From Syntrophobacteraceae bacterium (GTDB taxonomy: Bacteria > Desulfobacterota > Syntrophobacteria > Syntrophobacterales > Syntrophobacteraceae), in assembly GCA_025454175.1 (NCBI GenBank), contig JALOOX010000040.1, forward strand, positions 1 through 33,607: DNA of 33,607 nt, read 5' to 3'. This document shows, piece by piece, positions 24,919-33,240 of the stretch (the first letter of the stretch is position 1; every line of letters begins with the position of its first letter). The translations under genes were made by a program, and so were the position numbers. Under the pieces are notes generated by a model. The model saw only the letters and a list, made by a program, of their open reading frames with translations, did no database searches and was not told the origin of the DNA.

Positions 24919-26796
24919 TCAAATCACCGCGGTCCCGATTTTATCGCCCTCGGCGGTCCGAAGCCACAGGGTGGATCCGGGCACGAGGTCCATTGCCGAC
25001 TCGAGGGTGAACCGGTCGCGCTCCTTCCGGATCACTTCGAGGGACAGGTCCCCAATGCCGGCCCTCAGCTCTTCCGGAGCGAGATCGATCCCCCTGAGCG
25101 TGAATGAAACCCGTCGTGGCTGGGAGGCATCCAGATCCAGAATCTTCGGATCGATGAGCTCGAAGGCTTCACTGACGGGAAAACTGGCCCCGGTGGGCGG
25201 GATGAAGACGATCTGCTTCAGCCCGGGCTCAGCCATTTCGTCCGGTAGCTTGACCTTGAGGCAATTGGCGTTGATGAGCTCCGTCTCCATGGCCTCCCGG
25301 ACGCCCTGAACCAGGAGCTTGGTCTTGTCGAGGAACCCAACGCCGAAGATACTGAGGGTTTCCCCCGCGCGAGCCCTCATGGGTACGATGTAGTTCACGG
25401 CGGTATCGGCTACGATCTTGCCACCCAGGTATCCCCCCTGGCTCACGGCCAGGAGCCCGTTGAGCGTCGGCGGAATTTCGGGCATCCCTCTGAAGAACAC
25501 CTCGTTGCCGGACACGTAGAAGACATACACGGCGATTCCAGCGATGGTGAACCCGATGAGCTGCAGCCTCGTGATGCTGACGGAGTTGCCCTCGGTGATG
25601 AGATTGGTCCACCGCGGAGGCGTGGGAGCGAAGTCGTTCTTGGGCTTTCTCCTGCTGATCCCCCGGGATATCAGGAGACCTCCGTAACTGATGGAAAGAA
25701 GGCCGATGAGGCCGGCATTCACATCGGGCATCTCCGCTCTCCCGACGAGGATGCCACGGCCGATGGCGAAGTAGAAGTAGGACCCGATGATCACGACGGT
25801 CCAGGCAAAGGCCTGCACCTTGGACAGGCTGTAGGTGCCGGTATTCGAATCGATGAAGAGCGTCCGCACGATGGGCCGAAAGCTGTCACGCCTGGCCCAG
25901 GACAGACGAAGCGCCGCGAGGGCCAGCACCAGGAAGGCCACGGCGAGGATCCAGCACAGGTCGGAGTGCAGCGTGAAAAGCAGGTAAGCTCCCAGAAACA
26001 AGGCAATTCCCAGGGCAAGCTGCCAGCAGCAAACCGCCAGCAGAGGACTCAGCAACAGGAAGACCAGGGCCGCGGAAAGCCCCGCCACCCTCCAGAGCCC
26101 ATTGGGATGCACGACATTCAGGCTCTCCCAGTTGGCCGGTCGCCCGGAAACGGTCAGGGAGAGCAAGGCGTAGTTGCAGATGGAGCTGCGGTTGAGGATC
26201 TGTTGAAAATCCGGATTCGGCCTCCCATCCTTCCTGTCTGACGGAATCGCGAACACGAGCTCCTGAAAACCCTGTTCATCAGGCTTCGAAATGAATATGG
26301 GGAAAACCAGGGTGTTCTCATTTCCAACCGTCAAATAGACATTCTTCAGGGTACTCCCGAAATTACGGCCGTGGACCTTGATCGTCGCGCTGGGGAGCCC
26401 CCCAACCGGCTCCACCCTGTGGATCAGGGGCTGCATGCCTGCCTCCAGCAGGGGATTCGGTATCTCCAGGAACGGTTCCGGCCTGATGACTTTGTCCCCC
26501 ACGACAACCTCGAGGGAGACTCTGCCCGGTTTGATGCCGGCGGGAAGCTCGGCTTCGAAATATCCGGACCCGTCGGGATTGAGCCTCAGACTGCCGGATA
26601 CGATCCTCGCCTCAAGGCCCTGTATCTTGACGATGGGCTCGGTTGTGACCTCCACACCCCTCAAGGTGAAGGAGAGCAGCCCGTCACGCGGGCCTTCGAC
26701 GTCGAGTCGAGGAAGCCGGTCAGCAGCTGCAGCGCCGCCAACGCTGACCAACAGCCACAACGCCCACGCCATGAAGCTCAGAGCTCGCCGTTTCAT
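24919..26796 (-). CDS. TIG-domain membrane protein with duplicated two-helix membrane unit
   Basis: 625 residues from ATG 26796, set by GGAGGT five bases upstream; a longer frame to 26883 lacks one. A signal peptide ends near V-G-G-A-A-A-A-D. The extracytoplasmic half has a TIG/IPT-like beta domain (I-H-R-V-E-P-V-G-G, I-K-V-H-G-R-N-F-G). Then come several membrane helices and two related units: S-L-S-K-V-Q-A-F-A-W-T-V-V-I ... L-L-S-I-S-Y-G-G and S-I-T-R-L-Q-L-I-G-F-T-I-A-G ... L-L-A-V-S-Q-G-G. The C-terminus returns to TIG-like beta sandwiches (G-E-T-L-S-I-F-G-V-G-F). It is convergent with the murein hydrolase gene. The function is unknown. The form resembles a membrane anchor or channel carrying surface domains. 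Confidence 0.75.
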   Translation of the reverse strand: MKRRALSFMAWALWLLVSVGGAAAADRLPRLDVEGPRDGLLSFTLRGVEVTTEPIVKIQGLEARIVSGSLRLNPDGSGYFEAELPAGIKPGRVSLEVVVGDKVIRPEPFLEIPNPLLEAGMQPLIHRVEPVGGLPSATIKVHGRNFGSTLKNVYLTVGNENTLVFPIFISKPDEQGFQELVFAIPSDRKDGRPNPDFQQILNRSSICNYALLSLTVSGRPANWESLNVVHPNGLWRVAGLSAALVFLLLSPLLAVCCWQLALGIALFLGAYLLFTLHSDLCWILAVAFLVLALAALRLSWARRDSFRPIVRTLFIDSNTGTYSLSKVQAFAWTVVIIGSYFYFAIGRGILVGRAEMPDVNAGLIGLLSISYGGLLISRGISRRKPKNDFAPTPPRWTNLITEGNSVSITRLQLIGFTIAGIAVYVFYVSGNEVFFRGMPEIPPTLNGLLAVSQGGYLGGKIVADTAVNYIVPMRARAGETLSIFGVGFLDKTKLLVQGVREAMETELINANCLKVKLPDEMAEPGLKQIVFIPPTGASFPVSEAFELIDPKILDLDASQPRRVSFTLRGIDLAPEELRAGIGDLSLEVIRKERDRFTLESAMDLVPGSTLWLRTAEGDKIGTAVI

Positions 26797-26883
26797 TGTA
26801 GACCTCCACCGTGGAAACCCTTCTGAAAGGTTTTGAGTTGGGTGCGTCAAGTTATAAGCCAGCCCGGAAAAGGGCCTTTTCAT

Positions 26884-27150
26884 CTTTCAGAGCGTCCCAG
26901 GGGGACATGAGGAAACGCGTTTGGAGCCAAAGACCACAAGCAAATTCGAAGAAGGTCCGGATGGGGTGAAGAGAATGCATGGCCCGTCACGGAAGCACGC
27001 AAGCGAATGCACCTGTATCGGAACGTGACCATGGTCGCTGTGCACGGATCCGTGAGTTACACATATTCTCCACAAACTGAAATGTTCATGTCAACCCCAA
27101 ATCCCCACGGGTGGTGATTATATCAGACACACTTTTGGCGAGTTGAAATA
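26884..27150. other. Intergenic region between divergent genes, no gene seen
   Basis: Separates the minus-strand TIG membrane gene from the aconitase X-like gene. A 12-base perfect palindrome, CACGGATCCGTG, lies at 27043-27054 and could be a regulator site. No promoter with both boxes was convincing, and no RNA gene was recognised. Confidence 0.35.
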
Positions 27151-28281
27151 ATGGATCGCTTGACGGCTCGAAAGGTTATCAAAGCTCGTCAGGTGCACTC
27201 CGCCCGAACGCATCTGCTTCCTTGCTCGGAAGGACTGCTTCCGCAAGCAGCCCGGCGTTATTTGACGTTGGACCGCAGGAACCCGGAAACATTGGCGAAA
27301 CTCAACGCCTACGACCTGGGGCACAGCCGGCTCTATGACCCCATCTTCGCGATGAAGGACGCACACGTCGCCGACGAAACCGGCTGCGTGTGCGGAAACG
27401 ATCCGTACTTCGTGCAGTTCGACAAGGTCAACGAGAAGGGCTACCCGTGGAACTTCGAGATCCCGGGCAAGGGCAGCTTCAAGATCGACGACGAGATGTA
27501 CAGGGACCTCAAGGCGGGGTACGATAAATTGATGGAGCACGGCCATCTGCCCTGGCTCTCGTGCAACCCCTACTTGAACACCCGCATCCCCATCATGGGC
27601 CAGTACGCGGCCAGCTCCGAGTCCAGTGCCGCGTGCTACATCAACACCGTCCTGGGCGCGCGGACAAACCGGGAATCCGCCGTCAACACGGTCTATTGCG
27701 CTTATACCGGCTGCCTGCCCAAGTACGGCACTCACCTCGACGAGTATCGCGCGGCCAAGTGCATCGTCGAGCTGGATGACGAGGTCCGCCACAACATCAA
27801 GGGAATGGCGGATTGGGGCGCCCTGGGTGCCGTCATCGCTGCGAAGGCGCAAAACCGGATCATGGCCGTGCTCAACCTGCCCAAGAAGATGGGCCCGGGC
27901 GCGACCAAGAATCTGATCTCGTGCGCCTCGCCGGGCATGAACGACCCGATCCTGCATCTGATGGGTATTACGCCGGAATCCCCGACGCTGGAGGCCGCCT
28001 TCAAGGGCAAGATGCCCAAGAACCCGGAACGGTTCAAAGTGACGATGGATGATATCGTTGAAATGTACCATTACCTCAACAACCCGAAGCTGTGCGCCGG
28101 CTTCGGATCGGAGGGGACGACCTGGATCTACGCCAAACCTGAGGCCCTCGTCAACGCGGCGGTGACCGGTGTGTTCACTCCGACCGCGCGCTGGGAATAC
28201 TGGAGCCAGCCAAAGGAGATGCGGCTGGCCAGTGAAAAGGATAGGCCGCTCTATGACGGGCACCTCCCGATGATCTCATAG
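27151..28281 (+). CDS. Aconitase X (DUF521)-like protein
   Basis: 376 residues. The middle is clearly aconitase X, a family of dehydratases/isomerases including cis-3-hydroxyproline dehydratase and phosphomevalonate dehydratase. It shows A-S-S-E-S-S-A followed by N-T-V-L-G-A-R-T-N-R-E, then H-L-D-E-Y-R-A-A, and L-M-G-I-T-P-E-S-P-T-L-E-A-A-F. The first ~120 residues and the last ~60 diverge from the usual family, and the typical Cys-Pro-His region near the C-terminus is not seen. This may be a subfamily with its own substrate or an altered protein. No small swivel subunit (DUF126) is adjacent. The ribosome-binding site is weak. A glycyl radical enzyme remnant follows, hinting that both once served one anaerobic pathway. 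Confidence 0.7.
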   Translation: MDRLTARKVIKARQVHSARTHLLPCSEGLLPQAARRYLTLDRRNPETLAKLNAYDLGHSRLYDPIFAMKDAHVADETGCVCGNDPYFVQFDKVNEKGYPWNFEIPGKGSFKIDDEMYRDLKAGYDKLMEHGHLPWLSCNPYLNTRIPIMGQYAASSESSAACYINTVLGARTNRESAVNTVYCAYTGCLPKYGTHLDEYRAAKCIVELDDEVRHNIKGMADWGALGAVIAAKAQNRIMAVLNLPKKMGPGATKNLISCASPGMNDPILHLMGITPESPTLEAAFKGKMPKNPERFKVTMDDIVEMYHYLNNPKLCAGFGSEGTTWIYAKPEALVNAAVTGVFTPTARWEYWSQPKEMRLASEKDRPLYDGHLPMIS

Positions 28282-28310
28282 CAGCGGTTCCCGCGTCTGG
28301 TGATGCGCCG

Positions 28311-28336
28311 AGCGCCCCCGGTATGCCGGGGGCGCT
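28311..28336 (+). terminator. GC-rich hairpin after the aconitase X-like gene
   Basis: AGCGCCCCCGG (28311-28321), loop TATG, then the exact reverse complement (28326-28336): an 11-pair perfect stem 30 bases after the stop codon. The U-tract is missing, so it may end transcription weakly or protect the 3' end. Confidence 0.55.
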
Positions 28337-28470
28337 CCTGCCCAACTGAGGGAAGCGTGGCAGTGGACATGAGCCCAAAATCAGATCGGACATCCTTGCC
28401 ACCAGCCAGTATCCCAAGACATGAAAAAGGGAGAGTATATGAACCCTACAACGCCACTTCAGCCCATTCA

Positions 28471-28525
28471 GTCATTTCGACCGGAGGGAGAAATCTCGAG
28501 ATCCCTCGCATTCGCTCGGGATGAC
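28471..28525. repeat. Small dispersed repeat (REP/MITE-like) in the leader of the glycyl radical gene
   Basis: The 55-base segment begins GTCATTTCGACCGGAGGGAG and ends CGCTCGGGATGAC, with GTCAT/ATGAC terminal inversion. I recognise this as the style of a widespread non-coding repeat in bacterial genomes, often translated by mistake as S-T-G-G-R-N-L-E or R-P-E-G-E-I-S. Here it falsely extends the downstream open frame back to 28421. There is only one copy in the window, so the family call rests on memory. Confidence 0.5.
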
Positions 28526-28561
28526 AGAGTTGAGATCGAGATCTTGCGTTGTAGGGTGAAT

Positions 28562-30240
28562 ATGGCGACTGAAACTGCCCACCTCCTCTCAGCGCAAGAA
28601 CAGGCCATCGTTGATGGCAAAAAGGTATTGCACGGGACCGCGACCGACCGGGTCCTCAGAATGTTCGACGCCATACGCTCTTATGGCCCGCCCCGCTTGA
28701 CCCTGGAACGGGCAATCTACTTCACGGAGTCTTTCAAGGCCACGGAAGGCCGGCCCCTGGCCCTGCGCTGGGCCAAGGCCCTGAAGCACATTGCTGAAAA
28801 CATATCCGTCGCCATCTTCGACGATGAGCTGATCGTGGGCCGTCCCAATACCTGGCTCGGACGGTACTCGCTGGTCTTCCCCGAGCTGGACGGCACCATC
28901 ATGAAGGCCGGCGCCGAGGCATTCATCGCGGCCAAAGGCTCCCCGGACGCCGTTACCGTGACCGAGGAAGACAAGTGGATCATTGATGATGTCCTTTTCC
29001 CGTACTGGAACGGCAAGGACTTCACCCCCAACTTCGTCAAGGCCCTGCCTCCCGAATCCCGGCACATGAACTTCGGTTCGGACCCCGAGAACATCGGGAC
29101 CAAGCAGACGTTCGTGATCGTCAACACCTCCACCATGCGGCATTCCCAGAACTGGGTCCTCGACTTCGGGAAGATGCTGAAGGGGGGCTGCAAGGGCCTG
29201 CGCGAGGAAGCCCGGGCACGGCTGGCCGCGCTGGAACACCCGCGCGACTTGGCTTACAAGGGGCCATTCTATGAGGCGGCTATCATCGCCTGCGACGCCT
29301 TGAGTCTCTTCGCAAGGCACTACTCAGAATTGGCCGCCCAGATGGCGGCCAGGACGAAAGATGCCCGGCGCAAGAAGGAACTGGAGGAGATCGCGGCCAT
29401 CTGCGCGTGGGTTCCGGAGAATCCGGCGCGCACCTTCCGGGAAGCGATCCAGGCGCAGTGGTTCACGCAGCTTTTCTCGCGATTCGAGGAGATGGTTGGA
29501 GGGCAGATCAACTCAGGCCGCATGGACCAGATTTCTATCCCACCTACAAGAAGGACCTCGAAGAGGGCCGGATCACGCCGGAAGCGGCGCAGGAGCAGTT
29601 CCAGTGCCTCTGGCTCAACATGATGCAGAGTATCGAGTCACAGATATCGCCCGCCTTGGCCAAAGGCCGCGAAGGCTTTTCCCACCATGAGACGGTGACC
29701 ATGGGCGGCCAGACCCCGGATGGTCTCGACACCACGAACGAGCTGTCGTATGTGCTCCTGGAATCGACCCGGCCGCTGCCGATGAGCTACCCGGAGCTTG
29801 GGGTTCGGATCCACGCCAATACTCCCGACTGATTCCTGCACGCGGTGGCCGAGATCATCAAGAACGGCAAGGGCTCACCCAAACTGATCAACGACGAATT
29901 CATGGTTCCGTGGTACATGAGCAACGGGATTGTGAAGCGCGAGGCACTGGATTACGCCATGTCGGGGTGCTCTGAATCGCGCCTGCCCAACCGCAAGACC
30001 GGCAAGACCGGGAATTCCGGCATCAATTACGGCGCTGTCATGGAGATGACGATCCGGGACGGCAGGATAAAGATCCACAAGGACGAGGAATTCGGCCTGA
30101 AGACGGGCGACCCGAGGACCTTCAAGACCTACGACGACTTGTGGAATGCTTTCAGGATGCAGCTCGAGAACGTCATCAAGCACTGCATGATCCAGGTCTA
30201 CACGGCGGTCGCGTTGAAGCCCAAGTACATTGCGGTGCCG
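28562..30240 (+). pseudogene. Glycyl radical enzyme (PFL/diol-dehydratase family), broken and truncated
   Basis: It starts at ATG 28562 (AGGG five bases upstream) and runs about 560 codons; intact family members have about 780-850. Family features: I-F-D-D-E-L-I-V-G, D-F-G-K-M-L-K-G-G, Q-A-Q-W-F-T-Q, Y-P-T-Y-K-K-D-L, T-T-N-E-L-S-Y, and the thiyl-radical Cys in M-S-G-C-S-E-S-R (codon 29968-29970). Three lesions are seen. One base is missing after 29530, where Met-Asp-Gln should continue Tyr-Phe-Tyr-Pro. An in-frame TGA lies at 29830-29832 inside H-A-N-T-P-D-*-F-L. All sequence after about 30240, including the glycyl-radical domain, is replaced by a transporter piece. It cannot be active. No activating radical SAM gene is adjacent. 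The substrate of the ancestor is unknown; its C-S-E motif differs from that of PFL. Confidence 0.85.
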
Positions 30241-30658
30241 CTGCTTCTCGGTCTCTTTATCAGATCACGTTTTGAAAAGATAGCCCATACTGCTGAAAAG
30301 TACTTGCATACGATTTCACGTTTTTTTCTTGGTTTTATTGTTATTAACACTCATCGGGCTTTATTATAAGCAAATCATTGGTCTGTTTGGCACATACGCA
30401 ATACTTGCAGGAGTGATCTACATTGTTGCCGCCTTTGGGATCGGTTACCTGCTTGGATGGCCGGAACGCAGTGCAATGCTCGCCATGGGATACATACATG
30501 GTGCACGCAATGCCAGCGTTGCAGTAATGGTTGCGAATAGTGTGTTTAGTGATCTGCCGGATGTAATGTTGATGATCGCAACGATGGTTATAATCATACT
30601 GGCGATGCTGATACCAATAGCATCTTTATGTAAAATCAAGCCGAGTTCGGTGGCATAG
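30241..30658 (+). pseudogene. C-terminal fragment of a bile acid:sodium symporter-type (BASS) transporter
   Basis: It joins the glycyl radical remnant in frame at about 30231-30250 and continues L-L-L-G-L-F-I-R-S-R-F-E-K-I-A, a cytoplasmic-loop pattern of BASS transporters. At the T-run 30321-30327 the frame shifts. The rest reads L-L-L-L-T-L-I-G-L-Y-Y-K, then Y-L-L-G-W-P-E-R-S-A-M-L-A-M-G, G-A-R-N-A-S-V-A-V-M-V-A and a last helix ending at the TAG. Only the last ~135 residues of a ~300-residue transporter are left, so it cannot work. The DNA is visibly richer in A+T than the upstream gene, consistent with a different origin. The family assignment is from pattern recognition. Confidence 0.65.
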
Positions 30659-30673
30659 CTTTTTTCAGAGGAG

Positions 30674-30811
30674 ATGAGTACCTTGCATAAGGTTCAATGG
30701 CCCACCATGTTTAAGGGGTTGCAGGGAATGACGCCGGCAGATTTGCCCAGCGAGATTGCCGCCGGCATCACCCTGGCGGCCTTAATCATCCCGCTCAATA
30801 AAGAAGAATAG
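30674..30811 (+). pseudogene. N-terminal stub of a SulP-family anion transporter
   Basis: 45 codons, M-S-T-L-H-K-V-Q-W-P through M-T-P-A-D-L-P-S-E-I-A-A-G-I-T-L-A-A-L-I-I-P-L-N, then N-K-E-E and TAG. The D-L-x-x-E-I-x-A-G-I-T-x-A-A-L-x-I-P core is the first membrane helix of SulP (sulfate/bicarbonate) transporters, which are normally above 500 residues. The break falls right after I-I-P-L-N, where SulP would go on with G-Y-A. GAGGAG abuts the ATG, so it may still be translated as a peptide. Confidence 0.6.
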
Positions 30812-30854
30812 AAACGAAAGGGTTAACGAAGCACTCCATCCGCTGCCTCCGATC

Positions 30855-30863
30855 TGTTATAAT
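30855..30863 (+). promoter_or_regulatory. Extended -10 promoter candidate
   Basis: TGTTATAAT, a TG-n extension plus a perfect TATAAT, lies 90 bases before the sensor kinase start at 30953. No good -35 is visible at the usual distance, which extended -10 promoters can tolerate. Confidence 0.45.
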
Positions 30864-30952
30864 TAGGATTAGAAAGCAACTAACGAGCACCTACTGTGTG
30901 AAGTGAGCTGAAACATTCCGCTTTCGAGTCGCTGTCGGAGACAAACGGCTAT

Positions 30953-32854
30953 ATGAGATTGATGGAGCGCGCAACAAAGGCCGCCGCATTTCTCTTTCTT
31001 GGACTTTTGTCTCTTGCCATTCCCGATGGATCATCGGCAAAGGTGCCCGGCAAGAGGATTTTGATTCTCTACCCCTTTCATAGCTACATGCCCGGGTTCA
31101 TCAAGTTTGAGACCGGCCTTCGATCCGCATTGTCCTCGTCGCAGGATTACCGGTTCGAGCTCTTCGTCGAGTGTCTGGATCTGGACAAGTCCCCAAGTGC
31201 TGAACATCACGAGAAGCTTATCGAATTGTATCGGGAGAAATACGTCGCCTTTGAAATCGACATCATCGTTGCCATCCTGCGCCCATCCCTTGATTTTGTG
31301 GCGAAACAGAGCCCCGAATCTTTTCTGAAAGTCCCTATCATTCTCGTCGAACAGGACCCCAGGTTCCTCGGTGACCCCGCGCCAGGACCCCTTGCCGCCG
31401 TAGTGACCAGCAGGCTGGACATCGAGGGTACCCTGGATCTCGCCCTCCACCTCCATCCTGATGTCCGCAAGGTTTTCGTTGTGAACGGGGCCTCCCGGTT
31501 CGACCAAATGCTCCAAAGATGGGCGAGGGAGCCCTTGCGCGGCTTCGAGAACCGGGTTGAGATCCAGTACCTGTCGGGGCTCCCGATGGATGAGCTCGTG
31601 AATCAGGTTGCGAAGCTCCCCGAGCACTCTCTGGTGCTTTACCTTTCTGTCACCCAGGATGGCAACGGACAGGCCTTCGATGCCCCCGATGCTCTGGCGC
31701 TCATTTCCAGGCAGACGAACGCACCCATTTACGGTCTTGCCGAAACGCACATTGGCTCCGGGATCGTCGGTGGCCACCTGATCAGTTATTCCGCCCTGGG
31801 AGCCATGACGGCCCGGGCGGTGCTGCGCACCCTCTCCGGAGAACAGCCCGGCGGCATGGAGTCTCTCGAGGGAGCGGGAAATCAGTATGTCTTCGATGCG
31901 CGGGAGCTCAAGCGTTGGGGCATCTCCGAGGAAGACCTGCCTCCAGAGAGCGAGATCCGATACAGAGATTTCTCCGTATGGAGAGAATATCGGTGGCAGA
32001 TCGTGGGGGTTTTTTCGCTTGTTTTCGTCCAGGCGCTGCTCATCTCAGCCCTCGTCATCAGTCGCCACAAGCAACGCCGAGCCGAGCGCGCCCTTCGATG
32101 CGCGGAATCGAAGTATCGGACGGTGGCCGATTACACTTATGACTGGGAGTACTGGACGGCCCCGGATGGGACTTTGAATTATGTATCCCCCTCGTGCAAG
32201 CGCGTTACGGGATACAGTTCCCAGGAGTTTATCGATAACCCCTCTCTTCACCACGAGATCATCATTCCTGAGGATCGCCAGATTTGGGATCGACACAAGA
32301 CCGAGGCTCGGCCCGAATCGGACCTGCAGGAAATTCAATTTCGCATCTTCACCCGGGATGGTGAGATCCGCTGGATTGACCACACCTGCCGGCCGGTAAT
32401 CGATCAAGAGGGTCAGTTCCAGGGCACCCGGGCAAGCAACAGGGATGTCACGGAGAAGAAGGCGGCCGAAGCCAGGGCTCAACAACACCGGGATGAGCTT
32501 TCCCATGTGACGCGGGTTGCCGCTCTGGGAGGGCTCACCAGCTCACTTGCCCATGAGCTCAATCAGCCGCTGTCAGCCATCCTCAATTACGCCGGCGCCG
32601 CACAGCGATTTCTTGCCGGTGCCGAGCCCAATTTCACTTCGAGATCAACAAAGGAGAGTGGTGATGAAAAGACTGGTGATCATGTCATGTGCATTGCTGG
32701 TATGCGCCGCAGCCACAGCGCTCGCGGCCGAGATCAAGCCATCGGACGTGGCCGGCACGCCCACTGTTTACTGCAAAGTGGTCAAGGAGCCCAATCCCGC
32801 TCTGCTGGGCCACTTCGGTTGTGTTCACAGGAAGCTGAACACGAAGACCAATGA
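30953..32854 (+). pseudogene. Sensor histidine kinase with ABC-substrate-binding-like sensor, truncated in the kinase core
   Basis: Order: signal/anchor helix about 8-26; a periplasmic domain about 34-330 like ABC-type sugar/amino-acid binding proteins (ABC_sub_bind style: G-K-R-I-L-I-L-Y-P-F-H-S-Y, Y-G-L-A-E-T-H-I-G-S-G-I-V-G-G); membrane helix about 352-372; PAS about 388-505; and HisKA with H534 in S-L-A-H-E-L-N-Q-P-L. Homology stops at about base 32640 (after G-A-E-P-N-F). The frame then runs to 32854 through the next gene in the wrong frame, an Arg/Ser/His-rich tail. The ATPase domain is missing, so it cannot autophosphorylate. The Shine-Dalgarno is poor. Intact DctB/FixL-type relatives carry a ~120-residue ATPase after this point. 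Confidence 0.8.
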
Positions 32855-33086
32855 GTATTCGATGGAGCCCATCGAGTACTGGCTGGTGAAGGCGGGCGAT
32901 CAATACGCAATTTATTTCCATCGGGTGAAGGACGGCAAGGGCAAGAAATACCGAGGGTGGAGGAAGTGGTACCTGGAAGGGGACAGGATCAACACCGGAG
33001 AGAGCGGGGAGATCTTCGTGAGGGGCGGCGACATCTACTACGGGTGGAGGAACGACAAGCCCACCAAGATGACCCGCATCGAATAG
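32664..33086 (+). CDS. Small secreted protein of unknown function
   Basis: 140 residues. A signal peptide (M-K-R-L-V-I-M-S-C-A-L-L-V-C-A-A-A-T-A-L-A-A) probably ends after A-L-A-A. The mature part is rich in Lys, Tyr, Trp and Gly with predicted beta strands (Y-W-L-V-K-A-G-D-Q-Y-A-I-Y-F, G-W-R-K-W-Y-L-E-G-D, G-D-I-Y-Y-G-W-R-N-D) and two cysteines near residues 37 and 52 that could form a disulfide. AAGGAG (32651-32656) seven bases before ATG 32664 sets the start. The gene overlaps, in another frame, the non-homologous tail of the truncated kinase. I do not recognise the family; it is probably periplasmic. Confidence 0.75.
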   Translation: MKRLVIMSCALLVCAAATALAAEIKPSDVAGTPTVYCKVVKEPNPALLGHFGCVHRKLNTKTNEYSMEPIEYWLVKAGDQYAIYFHRVKDGKGKKYRGWRKWYLEGDRINTGESGEIFVRGGDIYYGWRNDKPTKMTRIE

Positions 33087-33240
33087 GCCCGGCGGAAAGA
33101 CCTCTTGTTTCAATTCTCATCAAACTGGCCGTGGTGTATTCTGGCCCTGCCCCTTTTCTGGGAGAAGACGCCAGAATTCGTCTCAACAGGGGATTCATCG
33201 GGATCGGCGCAAACCAGAACAGAATGGGAGGTAACGAGAC

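Noticed and set aside
29830-29832. In-frame TGA in the glycyl radical gene as a selenocysteine codon
   Set aside because: It is in H-A-N-T-P-D-x-F-L, not an active-site position. The gene has an upstream frameshift and no C-terminal domain. A CGA-to-TGA change explains it more simply. No obvious hairpin was seen right after it by eye; a SECIS search would settle this.
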